From the NCBI RefSeq assembly GCF_014201315.1, contig NZ_JACHDY010000001.1:1409123-1473122 (forward strand): 64,000 nucleotides of DNA, written 5' to 3'. Of the stretch, positions 27,019 through 36,299 are shown one piece after another. Numbering within the stretch: position 1 is the stretch's first letter; every line of letters starts with the position of its first letter. The position numbers and the translations under genes are program-made. Source of the stretch: Edaphobacter lichenicola. Lineage in GTDB: Bacteria; Acidobacteriota; Terriglobia; Terriglobales; Acidobacteriaceae. The notes beneath the pieces are model-generated. The model did no database searches. It saw nothing but the letters and a program-made list of their open reading frames with translations, and was not told the DNA's origin.

Positions 27019-27918
27019 CTAACCGGGCAGGAGGGTATTTGGGGGCGCAGGTTTGGAATGAGGCAGATGCGGGTGGAAGAAACGAGCGTGAAATTCGGCG
27101 TTGAACTCGGCTCCGCAGAGAACGCAGAGCGAGATGATGTAGAGCCAGAAGAGAAGCGCTATGCCGGCACCAAGGGAGCCGTAGACCTGAGAGTAGTTGG
27201 CGAAGCGTGTGACATACCAGCCGAAGACGACGGTGGCAAAAAACCACATGGCGGTGGAGACGAAGGCCCCGGGGAGGGTCCGCTTCCACGACTGTTGCAT
27301 GGGAGTTCCCATGTGATAGATGAGGGCGGTGACGCCGATGCTGCCGGTAAGCGCGACGCTCCACCGAATGAGCATGGCGAGGATGAAGACCGGGGTGCGG
27401 GCGGAGGGTGTGATGTGCAGGGCGAGCCAGGTTGTGATGAAGTGACCGAAGACCACGAGGACGCTGGCGAGCGCGAAGGGGACCAGTGAGAGAGGTACCA
27501 GAAGGAGTGCTCGCAAGCGCCGCTGCCAGAAGGTCCAGCAGTCGAACGGGAGGTCGTTCGCACGGCGCAGGCCTTCCATGATGGTGGCCAGGACGCTGGA
27601 GGCGCCGATGAGGCTGACGAGCGCCGCAACGCTCAGGGCGTGGGTGGAACGGATGGTTTGCGGTGAAGCGACAAAATAACTTTGAAGCAGGGGGCTGACG
27701 TCCGGAGGGAGAATGCGGTCGAAGAAGAGCGCGAACTGGAAGCGCAGGGGAGTTGTATCGGGAACCATGCTGATAACGGCGGCAGCGACGATGAGGGCTG
27801 GAAAGAGTGACACCATCGCCGAGTAAGCGGTGGACTGGGCGAGGTTGAGGCTATCGTGCCTCATTGCCCGGAGAAGCGTTCCATGAAGGATCCTGGGTAG
27901 GCGGAGGAGTCTTCTCAT
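27019..27918 (-). CDS. YihY/BrkB family inner-membrane protein
   Basis: The product has 299 residues with about six membrane helices. Family landmarks are the N-terminal amphipathic AYSAMVSLFPALIVAAA, the FGxYVTRFANYSQVYGSLGAGIALLFWLYI block (here GWYVTRFANYSQVYGSLG) and a final helix before a His/Pro tail. Older annotations call the family ribonuclease BN, which is incorrect for YihY. The function is unknown, with envelope transport or lipid-related roles proposed. It is followed in the same direction by no close gene, and the thioredoxin-like gene precedes it by 30 nt, so they may form an operon. Confidence 0.88.
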   Translation of the reverse strand: MRRLLRLPRILHGTLLRAMRHDSLNLAQSTAYSAMVSLFPALIVAAAVISMVPDTTPLRFQFALFFDRILPPDVSPLLQSYFVASPQTIRSTHALSVAALVSLIGASSVLATIMEGLRRANDLPFDCWTFWQRRLRALLLVPLSLVPFALASVLVVFGHFITTWLALHITPSARTPVFILAMLIRWSVALTGSIGVTALIYHMGTPMQQSWKRTLPGAFVSTAMWFFATVVFGWYVTRFANYSQVYGSLGAGIALLFWLYIISLCVLCGAEFNAEFHARFFHPHLPHSKPAPPNTLLPG

Positions 27919-27948
27919 GGGAGCCGTCCGAACTGGCGAGGAGAGAGA

Positions 27949-28434
27949 CTACGCCTTCCACCTGTTGAGGAAAGCAGTGACGGCTTCAACGCTGGTGTGC
28001 TCGAACTCCTTCTCGTGTTCGGCGTAGAGGAGGTTGCCGTGAGCGTCGATGACAGCGAGAGAAGGAATGCCATGGGCGATGGGAACATGATACTTCTTTG
28101 CCACATCGACGTTATGGTCTACATGGCCAGTATCGATGTGCACAACAAGGAAGTGCTTGGCGAGGAGTTCCGCATTGGGACTTTGGCGGTAGTAGTAGTC
28201 CAGGACCTGGCAGTCGCCGCACCAGTTTGCACCGAAGTCGAGGATGATGCGCTTGTGCTCGCGACGGGCGGTGACCATTGCGGCGGCAATGTCGGCACTG
28301 GCGTTGGCGGTCTCGGAGTAGAGGGTCCGGTTGACCGTGAAGACAGATTGAGCAGAGGCCGGGGTGAGTGAGGTGATCGTGAGCGCTAGAAGCGCTACTG
28401 CGACAGTGCGGATGATGCGATGTGTCGTGTTCAT
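27949..28434 (-). CDS. Exported thioredoxin-fold protein
   Basis: The product has 161 residues from ATG 28434, the start giving a clean signal peptide (VAVALLALTITSLTPASAQ). The mature domain has the thioredoxin-like active site FGANWCGDCQVLD near residue 72, cis-proline in HGIPSLAVI, and C-terminal helices. WCGDC instead of WCGPC is typical of the thioredoxin-like/DsbD-gamma-like exported group. It probably acts as a periplasmic disulfide reductase or isomerase. It lies 30 nt upstream of yihY in the same direction. Confidence 0.87.
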   Translation of the reverse strand: MNTTHRIIRTVAVALLALTITSLTPASAQSVFTVNRTLYSETANASADIAAAMVTARREHKRIILDFGANWCGDCQVLDYYYRQSPNAELLAKHFLVVHIDTGHVDHNVDVAKKYHVPIAHGIPSLAVIDAHGNLLYAEHEKEFEHTSVEAVTAFLNRWKA

Positions 28435-28577
28435 AGAGGCCTTGTTCGTGGGACAGGACTGTGAGGACGCTCGTTGCAATCGGATTTTTAGATGCGATCC
28501 GGATGTCTGAATGTCTACAGATGATGCATGAAGATCATGGAGTAACGCAAAACTATGCGGAGGGAAGGCGGCGAGAG

Positions 28578-29729
28578 CTACTTTCCGGCGTAGTAACCAT
28601 CGCGGGTCTGGACGACGAGACCTTTCTGGTGAATGTCCACTGCAACCTGATGGTAGCCGCTGGACGCTGCGTCCTGGGTGGGGGTATAACCGAGCCGGTA
28701 CTGTGCACGGAGCTCTTCCGCTATCTGGTTATAGATCTGGGCGACGTCTTGATTTTTCTTGATCTCGAAGAGCCGGCCGCCGGTCTCCTGTGCCATACGT
28801 TCGAGGATCTTCTTTCCGTCGACGTGGCTCTGGCTGGGATAGTTCCCCCCATTTCCGCCACCGTTGCCTCCACCTGGATACCCACCACGACCGCCCGGGT
28901 AGCCGGCACCAGGGTATCCGCCTCCGGGGTAGCCTCCGCCAGGGTAGCCGCCGCGGCCGCGCTGTTGGTTGTTGTTCTGTGGGTGGGACTCTTCGCCCTT
29001 GAAGTAGATGGCGTAGATGATGGTGTCGGCCCGCTGCGAGGCTTCGATGGATCGGACGAGATTCTCCTTGCTGTTTCGGTCGACGCCATCGGAGAGGATG
29101 ATCAGGGCTTTGCGACCGGTCTGCTTGCTCATCATCTCGTCGGAGGCCAGAAAGAGAGCGTCATAGAGGACGGTTCCTCCCCGGCTGTGGCTCCGGCTGT
29201 CGCTATCGTCGTCGACGGAGCTGGGGCTGGGGGTATCGATCTCTTTGAGCGCCTTCTGGAGGAGCGGGCGCGAGGTGGTGAGGTCCTGCAGCAGCTCGGT
29301 TTGACGGGCAAACTGGATGATGAAGGCCTGATCCTTCGGGTTGGTCAGCATCTGGTCGAGGAAGGTGCTGCTGGCAGTGCGTTCTTCGTCCAGCACGCTG
29401 CGTTGAGACTGGCTGATGTCGACGAGAAGACCGAGGGTGAGGGGGAGGTTGGTGTCCTTGTCGAAGTAGCGAATGGTCTGTGGTTTACCGTCCACCTGGA
29501 GGGTAAAGTCGTCTTTTGTTAGGTTCTGGATGAGTGCTCCCTTTTTGTCGCGGACGACGACGGGGAGATTGACCAGACGAGCGTCAACTGCGATCGTGCC
29601 CCCGGCGGGTGTAGGAGACTGATCGGACGGAGAGTTTTTTTGCTGCGCGGCGAGGTCCGTAACGTGGAGGGCAGGGGCTAGGATGGCAACGGCCATCAGA
29701 AGGGGCCGAAGTAAGGAGGGGGCGTTCAT
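28578..29729 (-). CDS. VWFA-related (acidobacterial-type) exported protein
   Basis: The product has 383 residues with a signal peptide (LLMAVAILAPALHVTDLAAQ). A beta segment RLVNLPVVVRDKKGALIQNLTKDDF then leads into a von Willebrand A domain with the MIDAS motif DISQSQRS (DxSxS) and ALIILSDGVDRNS. The VWFA domain is interrupted around residues 260-300 by a glycine/tyrosine-rich array of GGYPG units. The family is expanded in Acidobacteriota and its function is unknown; it is probably an envelope adhesion or scaffold protein. The start is ATG 29729. No neighbour suggests a partner. Confidence 0.85.
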   Translation of the reverse strand: MNAPSLLRPLLMAVAILAPALHVTDLAAQQKNSPSDQSPTPAGGTIAVDARLVNLPVVVRDKKGALIQNLTKDDFTLQVDGKPQTIRYFDKDTNLPLTLGLLVDISQSQRSVLDEERTASSTFLDQMLTNPKDQAFIIQFARQTELLQDLTTSRPLLQKALKEIDTPSPSSVDDDSDSRSHSRGGTVLYDALFLASDEMMSKQTGRKALIILSDGVDRNSKENLVRSIEASQRADTIIYAIYFKGEESHPQNNNQQRGRGGYPGGGYPGGGYPGAGYPGGRGGYPGGGNGGGNGGNYPSQSHVDGKKILERMAQETGGRLFEIKKNQDVAQIYNQIAEELRAQYRLGYTPTQDAASSGYHQVAVDIHQKGLVVQTRDGYYAGK

Positions 29730-30079
29730 GTGAGTTTAGACGACCCCGGCTTGATGGGGTTTCAATCCAGGGGGGAGACCTGACGTTTTTGCTGACGAGA
29801 AATCTTTGACTTGCTACTATCGAGTCATCGTTTCAATCTGCTCCTCCTTGCTCCTTTTCGGGTTCAAGTGGGTGCTTGAGTAAATTCTCGGGCCATGTGG
29901 GTCGTTGTAGGTCATCGAACTCTGAAACCGCCGCAGCCCCCGCAGCTCTTCGCGATTGTGAGCGGAAATTTCTGAAGAAGCATGGCGAATGACAGACGGG
30001 ATCGCTCCGCGCTATAACCTGTTGACACTCCCATTGCAGTATTCTGAGTGGGTTTGGAGATGCTGGAAAATAGAATGCA
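29730..30079. other. Divergent intergenic region before the MASE1-GGDEF gene
   Basis: This is a 350-nt region between divergent genes. TTGACA at 30022-30027 is a good -35 match for the plus-strand gene, but I see no convincing -10 box at proper spacing. A TTGACT at about 29806 is also present. No repeat, ORF or terminator is supported. Confidence 0.35.
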
Positions 30080-31630
30080 ATGGACATAAGCAAGACTGTT
30101 GGCGAAGCGTCGCTGGATGTGGAGTTGGCTCATTGTGCTGCTCCTGAAACCACTTACGCCCAATCGCGCTCTGAGTCTATTCGGTGGGGACACCTGACCG
30201 CCACGTTCTTCATCCTGCTGCTGTTTTCCTGGCTGGGAATCGTGCTTTCGCGACAGTCGGATGGGGTTGCGACGATCTGGTTTACCAACGGACTTTTGTT
30301 TGCGCTGGTGGTTACGCGGCCGAAGAAAACCTGGATTCCTTATTTCATCGCAGGTTTCCTGGCCGATACGCTGGCCGATGTCCTCTACGGCGATCCGCTG
30401 CGGCTGGCGGTCGGCGTGTCGGTCGCCAACTCCGTGGAGGTCATTACCTCGTCTGTGTTGTTGACGCGTTGGTTCGGCAGCCCTTTGCAGCTGACGAAGC
30501 GCGTTCCTTTGCTGGGCTTTCTCGGCGTCGCTGTCGTTGGGGCAACGGCTGTGACAAGTGCACTGGGAGCTTCGTGGACGATGCTCTTTGTGAACGCAGG
30601 CCCCTGGTGGATGCTGTTTCGCACCTGGTACCTGGGCGATGTGCTGGGCATGGCGATCATCGCGCCGCTGGTCTTTATCTTGCAGCGGCCGGGTTTCTTT
30701 ACGATGCTCCACAGTCAGCAGCTGCCGAGAACACTGTTGTTGCTGATGGTTCCTGCGGCTGCGACAGCGCTGGTGTTCAGCCACAGCAAAGACCCGCTCA
30801 TCTTCTTCATCTTTCCCGCACTGTTGCTGGTGGTGTTTCGGTTGGGCTTCCCAGGCACGGTGCTCGCCGTGTTTGTGATTGCACTGATCTCGATCTGGTT
30901 CACCGTCACCGGACATGGGCCGTTGATGTTGATCACTGGTACAAATCTGCTTCATAAGATTGTTGTTGAGCAGATCTTCCTTGCGGTGGCCCTCTTCACC
31001 TTCTTTCCGGTGGCGGCTCTGCTTGAGGAACGCAAGGCGCTCGAGATTTCGCTGCAGAAGAGCGAACTGCGATACCGCGAGCTGGCCAATGCGGATGCAC
31101 TGACCGGCCTGGCAAACCGGCGAGCCTTTGATGAGAGGCTGGAGGTGGCATGGTATCGGGCGATGCGCGAGGAGCAGTCGCTGGCGCTGCTGCTGATCGA
31201 TGTGGATCTTTTCAAGGCGTATAACGACCTCAATGGACATGTTGGCGGAGATGAATGTCTGCGCTGCATTGCGAAGGTGATTGCCAGTGCGCTGCAGGGT
31301 AAAGCTGAGATCGCAGCACGCTTCGGGGGCGAAGAGTTTGCCGTGATTCTCCAGAACACGACAATCGAAGTTGCAATGCAGGTCGGTGAAGACGTCCGCG
31401 AGGCCGTCGCATCACTGAAGGTGCCGCACTCGGGAAATCAACTTGGAATCCAGACGATCAGCGTAGGTGTGGCGGCGGAGGTACCGAACCGGAACGCCAC
31501 GGTGATCTCTTTGCTGACGGCCTCCGATCACGCGTTGTATCGAGCCAAGTATCTGGGACGAAACCGGGTAGAGTCGGCAGCGGCAGTGATGCCAAAGAGC
31601 GAGATGTTCACTGCGGATTCGACGGTCTGA
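30080..31630 (+). CDS. MASE1-domain diguanylate cyclase (GGDEF)
   Basis: The product has 516 residues. The N-terminal ~300 residues hold about eight membrane helices in a MASE1-type sensor domain (SDGVATIWFTNGLLFALVV). A short linker (KSELRYRELANADALTGLANRRAF) precedes the GGDEF domain, with intact GGEEF at residues 416-420, so c-di-GMP synthesis is expected. The inhibitory I-site (RxxD before GGEEF) reads GKAE, so product feedback is probably lost. MASE1 senses an unknown signal at the membrane. The ribosome site before ATG 30080 is weak. Confidence 0.92.
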   Translation: MDISKTVGEASLDVELAHCAAPETTYAQSRSESIRWGHLTATFFILLLFSWLGIVLSRQSDGVATIWFTNGLLFALVVTRPKKTWIPYFIAGFLADTLADVLYGDPLRLAVGVSVANSVEVITSSVLLTRWFGSPLQLTKRVPLLGFLGVAVVGATAVTSALGASWTMLFVNAGPWWMLFRTWYLGDVLGMAIIAPLVFILQRPGFFTMLHSQQLPRTLLLLMVPAAATALVFSHSKDPLIFFIFPALLLVVFRLGFPGTVLAVFVIALISIWFTVTGHGPLMLITGTNLLHKIVVEQIFLAVALFTFFPVAALLEERKALEISLQKSELRYRELANADALTGLANRRAFDERLEVAWYRAMREEQSLALLLIDVDLFKAYNDLNGHVGGDECLRCIAKVIASALQGKAEIAARFGGEEFAVILQNTTIEVAMQVGEDVREAVASLKVPHSGNQLGIQTISVGVAAEVPNRNATVISLLTASDHALYRAKYLGRNRVESAAAVMPKSEMFTADSTV

Positions 31631-31695
31631 GACGCGGGTCCGCCATCGCGTATGGTTGCAATGGCAATGGGTTGAGAAGCATGTATTTTGACGGG

Positions 31696-32658
31696 ATGAT
31701 GAGACCACTTCTTTGGCTGACAGTCGGTTGTTTCTGTGCGCTCCCTGGAGTGGGTTGCGCCTCAAACTCGGCTACAGCAGCTACCTCCGCGCACGCTATA
31801 GCGGAGGCAACGGTGACGAAGCCTCCGATGGGATTCGCAAAGACTGTCGTGCTATGGCCAAACGGAGCGCCAGGTGCGTTGGGAGAAGGCGAAGGAGACA
31901 TCCCGAAGATGTATGTGTATCCCGCCCCGGGCGCCGGCGTGCATTCTGCTGTGATCGTGATGCCAGGGGGCGGATATGTTCACCTGGCAATCGAAAAAGA
32001 GGGTGGGGAGGAGGCGCGTTGGCTGAATGCGCATGGCGTGACAGCTTTTGTGTTGGCGTACCGGCTCGGGCCGCGATATCACTTCCCTTCTCCAATGCTG
32101 GATGGTGCGCGGGCGATGCGCTATGTGCGCAGCCACGCCGCAGAGTTGGGAGTGGCGAAGGACAAGATCGGGCTCTGGGGCTTCTCCGCGGGTGGTCACC
32201 TGGCAGGCTATCTCGCGGCGGTAAACGATAACGGTGCCGCGAGCGCTGAGGATCCAATTGATAGAGTCAGCGACCGGCCCGACTTCGCCATTGTCTCCTA
32301 TGGCCGGTTTACGATGGACGCCTCGATACCCAGGAAGACGAACATGGAGGGGCTGCTGGGTAACCATCCGACGAAGGCAATGCTGGACTCGGTCTCGGTG
32401 GTGAAGCTGGTGACAAAGAATACCTCTCCCTGCTTCATCTTCTCTACGACGGCCGACCAGCAGGTAAGTCCACTCAATGCAACGGCGTTCTACGACGCAC
32501 TCAAGGAAGCCGGCGTCCCCGCGGAGCTGCACATCTTCGAGCGCGGACAGCACGGGACGGGAATGGCGCAGGGGATGAAAGGGATGGCCGAGCTAGCCAT
32601 CTATCCGACTCTGCTCGCGAACTGGATGGAGATGCACGGCTGGATGTCGCAGGAATAG
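31696..32658 (+). CDS. Exported alpha/beta hydrolase (acetyl-esterase type)
   Basis: The product has 320 residues. The likely start is ATG 31696 or 31699, which gives a compact lipoprotein-like signal (LLWLTVGCFCALPGVGC); TTG 31672 and ATG 31681 are alternatives. It has the oxyanion-hole motif MPGGGYVHL, the nucleophile elbow GFSAGG (serine near residue 164), a likely acid in TTADQQVSP and the histidine in ERGQHGTG. This is the layout of esterases that deacetylate xylan or hydrolyse small esters. Carbohydrate esterase activity in the envelope is inferred. It lies 65 nt after the GGDEF gene. Confidence 0.88.
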   Translation: MMRPLLWLTVGCFCALPGVGCASNSATAATSAHAIAEATVTKPPMGFAKTVVLWPNGAPGALGEGEGDIPKMYVYPAPGAGVHSAVIVMPGGGYVHLAIEKEGGEEARWLNAHGVTAFVLAYRLGPRYHFPSPMLDGARAMRYVRSHAAELGVAKDKIGLWGFSAGGHLAGYLAAVNDNGAASAEDPIDRVSDRPDFAIVSYGRFTMDASIPRKTNMEGLLGNHPTKAMLDSVSVVKLVTKNTSPCFIFSTTADQQVSPLNATAFYDALKEAGVPAELHIFERGQHGTGMAQGMKGMAELAIYPTLLANWMEMHGWMSQE

Positions 32659-32825
32659 TGTGCCGGAGAGATGGTTGCACTCTTTCAAACCAGATGGACG
32701 CAAAATAGTTGATCCCAGGCTGCGAGGAACGAATAGACTGCATGTGGTATCGCTGCGGAATAAATGTCGAAGGCAAACGTTTTCAAGGTGCACAGGTATC
32801 TCGCATTTTTTGACAGCAGAAGAAG

Positions 32826-35273
32826 TTGCTTCGTTCGGTTACGGCGTTGACGAGGGTAGAGAAACACGATGCTGGCACGATCCTGGCTTGTATTTCGAGG
32901 TATTTCTTGAAGGGTTCTGCGCTCGAATCCCAGCGATCCTGGGTTTGGAAGACGATTCTCTTAGCAGCGCCGGTTTCGCTGGTGGTGGCAGGGCTCTGGC
33001 GAATCGAGCATGGGGCAGAGTTCGGGAAATTGAGCACTATCATTATTGCGATGTCTGGCACTGCCGTTGCCCTGTGGGCGTTGTGGCGCGAACGCAGCCG
33101 GGTAGAGAAGCTAAGAGGAGCCGAGCAGGCGCATTCGCAGTTTTTGGCGGCCGCTGAGACGAGCCTGGATGCCTTTGGGCTCTTTGAATCGGTGCGAGAC
33201 GAAGAAGGCAGGATCGTGGACTTCCGGGTTCTCTATGTCAATGCCAACGTCGAGAGACTGATCGAACGATCACGTTCCGAGCTCCTCGGACATACTTTGT
33301 GCTCAGTAACTCCGATAAAGGCAACGGGGCCGATGTTCGCCAGGTTTTGCAGGGTTGTCGAGACCGGGGAGTCACTCAACGAAGAGTTTCCCGTAGATTA
33401 CGCGAGTGTCAAGGCGACGTGGCTGCGAACCCAGGTGGTCAAGCTCGGAGATGGGCTGGCCATCACCTTCAGCAATATCAGCGAAGCCAAGGCGACTCAG
33501 GAGCGATATGCCCACCTGGCGGAGTTTACCGGCTCTGTCTTTCAGAACGCTCCCTTCAGCATCGTCGCAACCGATATTGCGGGGATGATTACGGCAATGA
33601 ATTGGGAGGCAGAGAGGCTCACGGGGTATCGCAGCGAGGAGTTAGTCGGGAAGGCTTCACTGACCGTGCTGCACGATGAGCGAGAGCTGTTGGGGAGGGC
33701 GGTTGCGATTGACTCCTCCGCGACGCTGGAAAAATACGGCTTCGAAGTTCTGACGACGAGGGCATCCCAGGGAGAGATGGAGGAGCAGGAGTGGACGCTG
33801 ATCAGACGCGACGGCGCACGAACGCCAATCAATCTGGCCATGAGAGCCGTGAAGACCGAGGCGGGAGAGGTAACCGGCTTTGTGAGCATCGCATTCGATA
33901 TTACGGATCGACGGCAGATGATGGAGTATGTGACTCATCTCGCCACGCATGATCAATTGACGGGGCTGACCGGGCGCGCGCTCTTGCAGGACAAGACCGT
34001 CCAGACGGTGGAACTGGCGCGACGTTACGGGACGAAGGTCGCGGTCTTTGTGATCGACCTGGATCACTTCAAACGCATCAATGACTCCCTGGGACATTCG
34101 GCGGGAGATCAGATTTTGGTCGAGGCTGCCCATAGATTGCGACGCTCGGTACGCAGCACTGATGTGGTGGCGCGGATAGGCGGGGACGAGTTTGTGGTGG
34201 TCATGCCGGACATCACCACCGTGGACGACGTCGAACAATGCGCAGTGAATCTGGTGGCTACGCTATCGCCGGAGATCTCAATCGAAGAGCACCTGGTACA
34301 CGTGACCGCGAGTGTTGGAGTCTGCATCTATCCCGACTTCGCAAGCGATGCCAAGCACCTGCTGAAGCGGGCAGATTCGGCGATGTACGCGGCAAAGGAG
34401 AATGGGCGGAACCAGTTTCAAATCTTCAGCGAAAGCATGCTGAAGGAGACGGCAGAACGCCTGACGATGGAGCATGCACTGCGACACGCCTTGGCGAATA
34501 AAGAGCTCAGCATGCACTACCAACCACAGATCTCGCTGACGACCGGAGCCGTTACCGGTATGGAAGCGTTACTGCGTTGGACCAATCCCAGACTGGGGAG
34601 CATCTCGCCGTCGCAATTTATTCCCTTGGCGGAAGAGACGGGGCTGATTGTGCCGATCGGGGAATGGGCCTTTATGACCGCATGTTGCGAGGGAAAGGCG
34701 CTGCAGGACGAGCTTGGCATGGATCTAACGGTTTCAATCAATCTGTCGCCGCGGCAGTTTCAGCAAAAAAATCTCGTTCCTGTTGTTGAACATTCCCTGT
34801 CAAAGAGCGGTCTGTCTCCAGAGAAACTGCAGATCGAGATCACCGAAAATATGTTGATGGTCAACTCGGAACATGTTCTGGACAAGTTGCAGAAGATGAG
34901 GGAGCTGGGAGTCGGTATATCCATTGATGACTTCGGCACTGGATTCTGCAGTTTCTCGTATCTGCTGGAATATCAGGTCGACCGCTTGAAGATCGATCAG
35001 AGCTTCGTGAAGAAGGCTGGAACTGACGCCAACGCCGCCGCGGTGGTTCGAACGATCATCGCAATGTCTCACGGACTCAACATTAAGGTAGTAGCAGAAG
35101 GTGTCGAGACCGATGAGCAGATGCGTTTCCTGTTGCGGAGAAAGTGCGACGAAGCGCAGGGCAACTTCATTGCGAAACCCGTGGCTATGGCGGAGTTTAG
35201 CGAAGTGGTACGGCAGTACGCCGATGGCCCTTCCGCTCGTGCGTCGGAGCCGGCAATCGGGTTGGTTCGGTAG
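32826..35273 (+). CDS. PAS-GGDEF-EAL bifunctional c-di-GMP enzyme
   Basis: The product has 815 residues: two membrane helices (about 42-58 and 68-86), two PAS-like domains (about 105-220 and 230-365), a GGDEF domain (GGDEF at 452-456, I-site RSTD at 443-446) and an EAL domain (EAL at 580-582, with EITEN, IDDFGTG and AEGVET). All catalytic landmarks are present, so synthesis and hydrolysis of c-di-GMP are both possible. CDEAQGNF has Asn where Tyr is usual. The start is TTG 32826; TTG 32907, with GAGG upstream, is an alternative. It is close to a second diguanylate cyclase (30080) but separated by the esterase. Confidence 0.9.
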   Translation: MLRSVTALTRVEKHDAGTILACISRYFLKGSALESQRSWVWKTILLAAPVSLVVAGLWRIEHGAEFGKLSTIIIAMSGTAVALWALWRERSRVEKLRGAEQAHSQFLAAAETSLDAFGLFESVRDEEGRIVDFRVLYVNANVERLIERSRSELLGHTLCSVTPIKATGPMFARFCRVVETGESLNEEFPVDYASVKATWLRTQVVKLGDGLAITFSNISEAKATQERYAHLAEFTGSVFQNAPFSIVATDIAGMITAMNWEAERLTGYRSEELVGKASLTVLHDERELLGRAVAIDSSATLEKYGFEVLTTRASQGEMEEQEWTLIRRDGARTPINLAMRAVKTEAGEVTGFVSIAFDITDRRQMMEYVTHLATHDQLTGLTGRALLQDKTVQTVELARRYGTKVAVFVIDLDHFKRINDSLGHSAGDQILVEAAHRLRRSVRSTDVVARIGGDEFVVVMPDITTVDDVEQCAVNLVATLSPEISIEEHLVHVTASVGVCIYPDFASDAKHLLKRADSAMYAAKENGRNQFQIFSESMLKETAERLTMEHALRHALANKELSMHYQPQISLTTGAVTGMEALLRWTNPRLGSISPSQFIPLAEETGLIVPIGEWAFMTACCEGKALQDELGMDLTVSINLSPRQFQQKNLVPVVEHSLSKSGLSPEKLQIEITENMLMVNSEHVLDKLQKMRELGVGISIDDFGTGFCSFSYLLEYQVDRLKIDQSFVKKAGTDANAAAVVRTIIAMSHGLNIKVVAEGVETDEQMRFLLRRKCDEAQGNFIAKPVAMAEFSEVVRQYADGPSARASEPAIGLVR

Positions 35274-35351
35274 AGGGCCCCGTGACGCAACAACGATTAC
35301 GGCAGAAATATCCCTCGGCCGTAGCTGCCATTGAAAAATAAAAAATGACTT

Positions 35352-35612
35352 CTAAGTAGTTGCCCGGCTGCGTCGAATCAGGTGATAGATGCCTAACAAG
35401 ATGAGGGCGCCGATAAGCGACATCAAAAAGCCAGCGGACTGATCAGGCTCATAGTGACCAATAGCGCGGCCGAGAAAGGTCCCAAGGAAGGACCCCGCTA
35501 TACCGATCAACATGGTTATAAAGATGCCGCCGGGCTCTTTGCCTGGCATGATCAGTTTGGCGAGTGCGCCGACGATGAGACCGATGAGAGCCGTCCAAAG
35601 CAAATGAAGCAT
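35352..35612 (-). CDS. GlsB/YeaQ/YmgE family stress-associated membrane protein
   Basis: The product has 86 residues and three membrane helices. Glycine-rich family motifs are LIVGALAKLIMPGKEPGGIF and GIAGSFLGTFLG. The start at 35612 is chosen over longer in-frame options because GGAGGAA lies 7-12 nt before it. The family is often induced by general stress in proteobacteria. The biochemical role is unknown. Confidence 0.9.
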   Translation of the reverse strand: MLHLLWTALIGLIVGALAKLIMPGKEPGGIFITMLIGIAGSFLGTFLGRAIGHYEPDQSAGFLMSLIGALILLGIYHLIRRSRATT

Positions 35613-35770
35613 CGCTGTTCCTCCATGTTTGGTTTTCCGGGGCGGCCGGATACGTCTCGATTGATGGGAGAAGAATACTCCTACTTGGTGCGGATGCAAG
35701 AGTTTGATCTTGCGGGATACGTAGATTTTCCTTCTGTGGGAGAGCACGCGACACGGCGGCGAATGATGAC

Positions 35771-36160
35771 CTACGCGTTGCGGACGATCAGGTCGTTCTT
35801 CCAAAGAGCCAGAACGACGTCCATCTGGCTGTTGTGTGCGATGTCTTCGCCGTCGGTGACCTCGGCCCAGAGTGCGTTGACAGTTTTGTGGGTGCCTGCG
35901 TTGAGTAGCGCCACGGCACGAAGGGCGTAAGCCTTGGCTTTGTTGGATGGTGCATATTGTCCGGCAGGAATTCCCTTGACCAACCCGGCTTCACAGAGAC
36001 TCAGGAAGGCGAACCGAGGGCCTCCTTTTCGCTGGGCCGAGGGGCTGGTCGGATAGAGTTTTGCGGTCGCCTGTTCCCAGCGAGCTGCAGGTGTGATGGA
36101 CTTGCCGTAAGTATCCATGCGGGCCGCGATGAGAGCGGCTTCGCCATATTTGTTAGCCAT
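35771..36160 (-). CDS. Conserved-looking small hypothetical protein
   Basis: The product has 129 soluble residues beginning MANKYGEAALIAARM. The segment NKAKAYALRAVALLNAG in the middle and a basic-acidic mix follow. There is no signal peptide, membrane segment or cofactor motif. The tidy start, strong coding bias and typical length suggest a real gene, but I do not recognise a function. It lies between the GlsB-like and ROK genes in the same direction. Confidence 0.7.
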   Translation of the reverse strand: MANKYGEAALIAARMDTYGKSITPAARWEQATAKLYPTSPSAQRKGGPRFAFLSLCEAGLVKGIPAGQYAPSNKAKAYALRAVALLNAGTHKTVNALWAEVTDGEDIAHNSQMDVVLALWKNDLIVRNA

Positions 36161-36299
36161 GCTGTCTCCGGTATGAATTGTTTCAGATTACAGGTGGGGT
36201 GCGATCTCTGGTCGTAAGCGGGGTGTCTTGCGGTCCGACCGAAGACTTTCAAAACGAAACGATGGCTCGTCGCATCGTCTTCTGTTGCTCTCTGCCTGC

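Noticed and set aside
28826..28980. Short tandem repeats taken as a CRISPR-like array
   Set aside because: The repeats are in-frame codons for GGYPG units inside a protein, have no unique spacers and no cas genes nearby.
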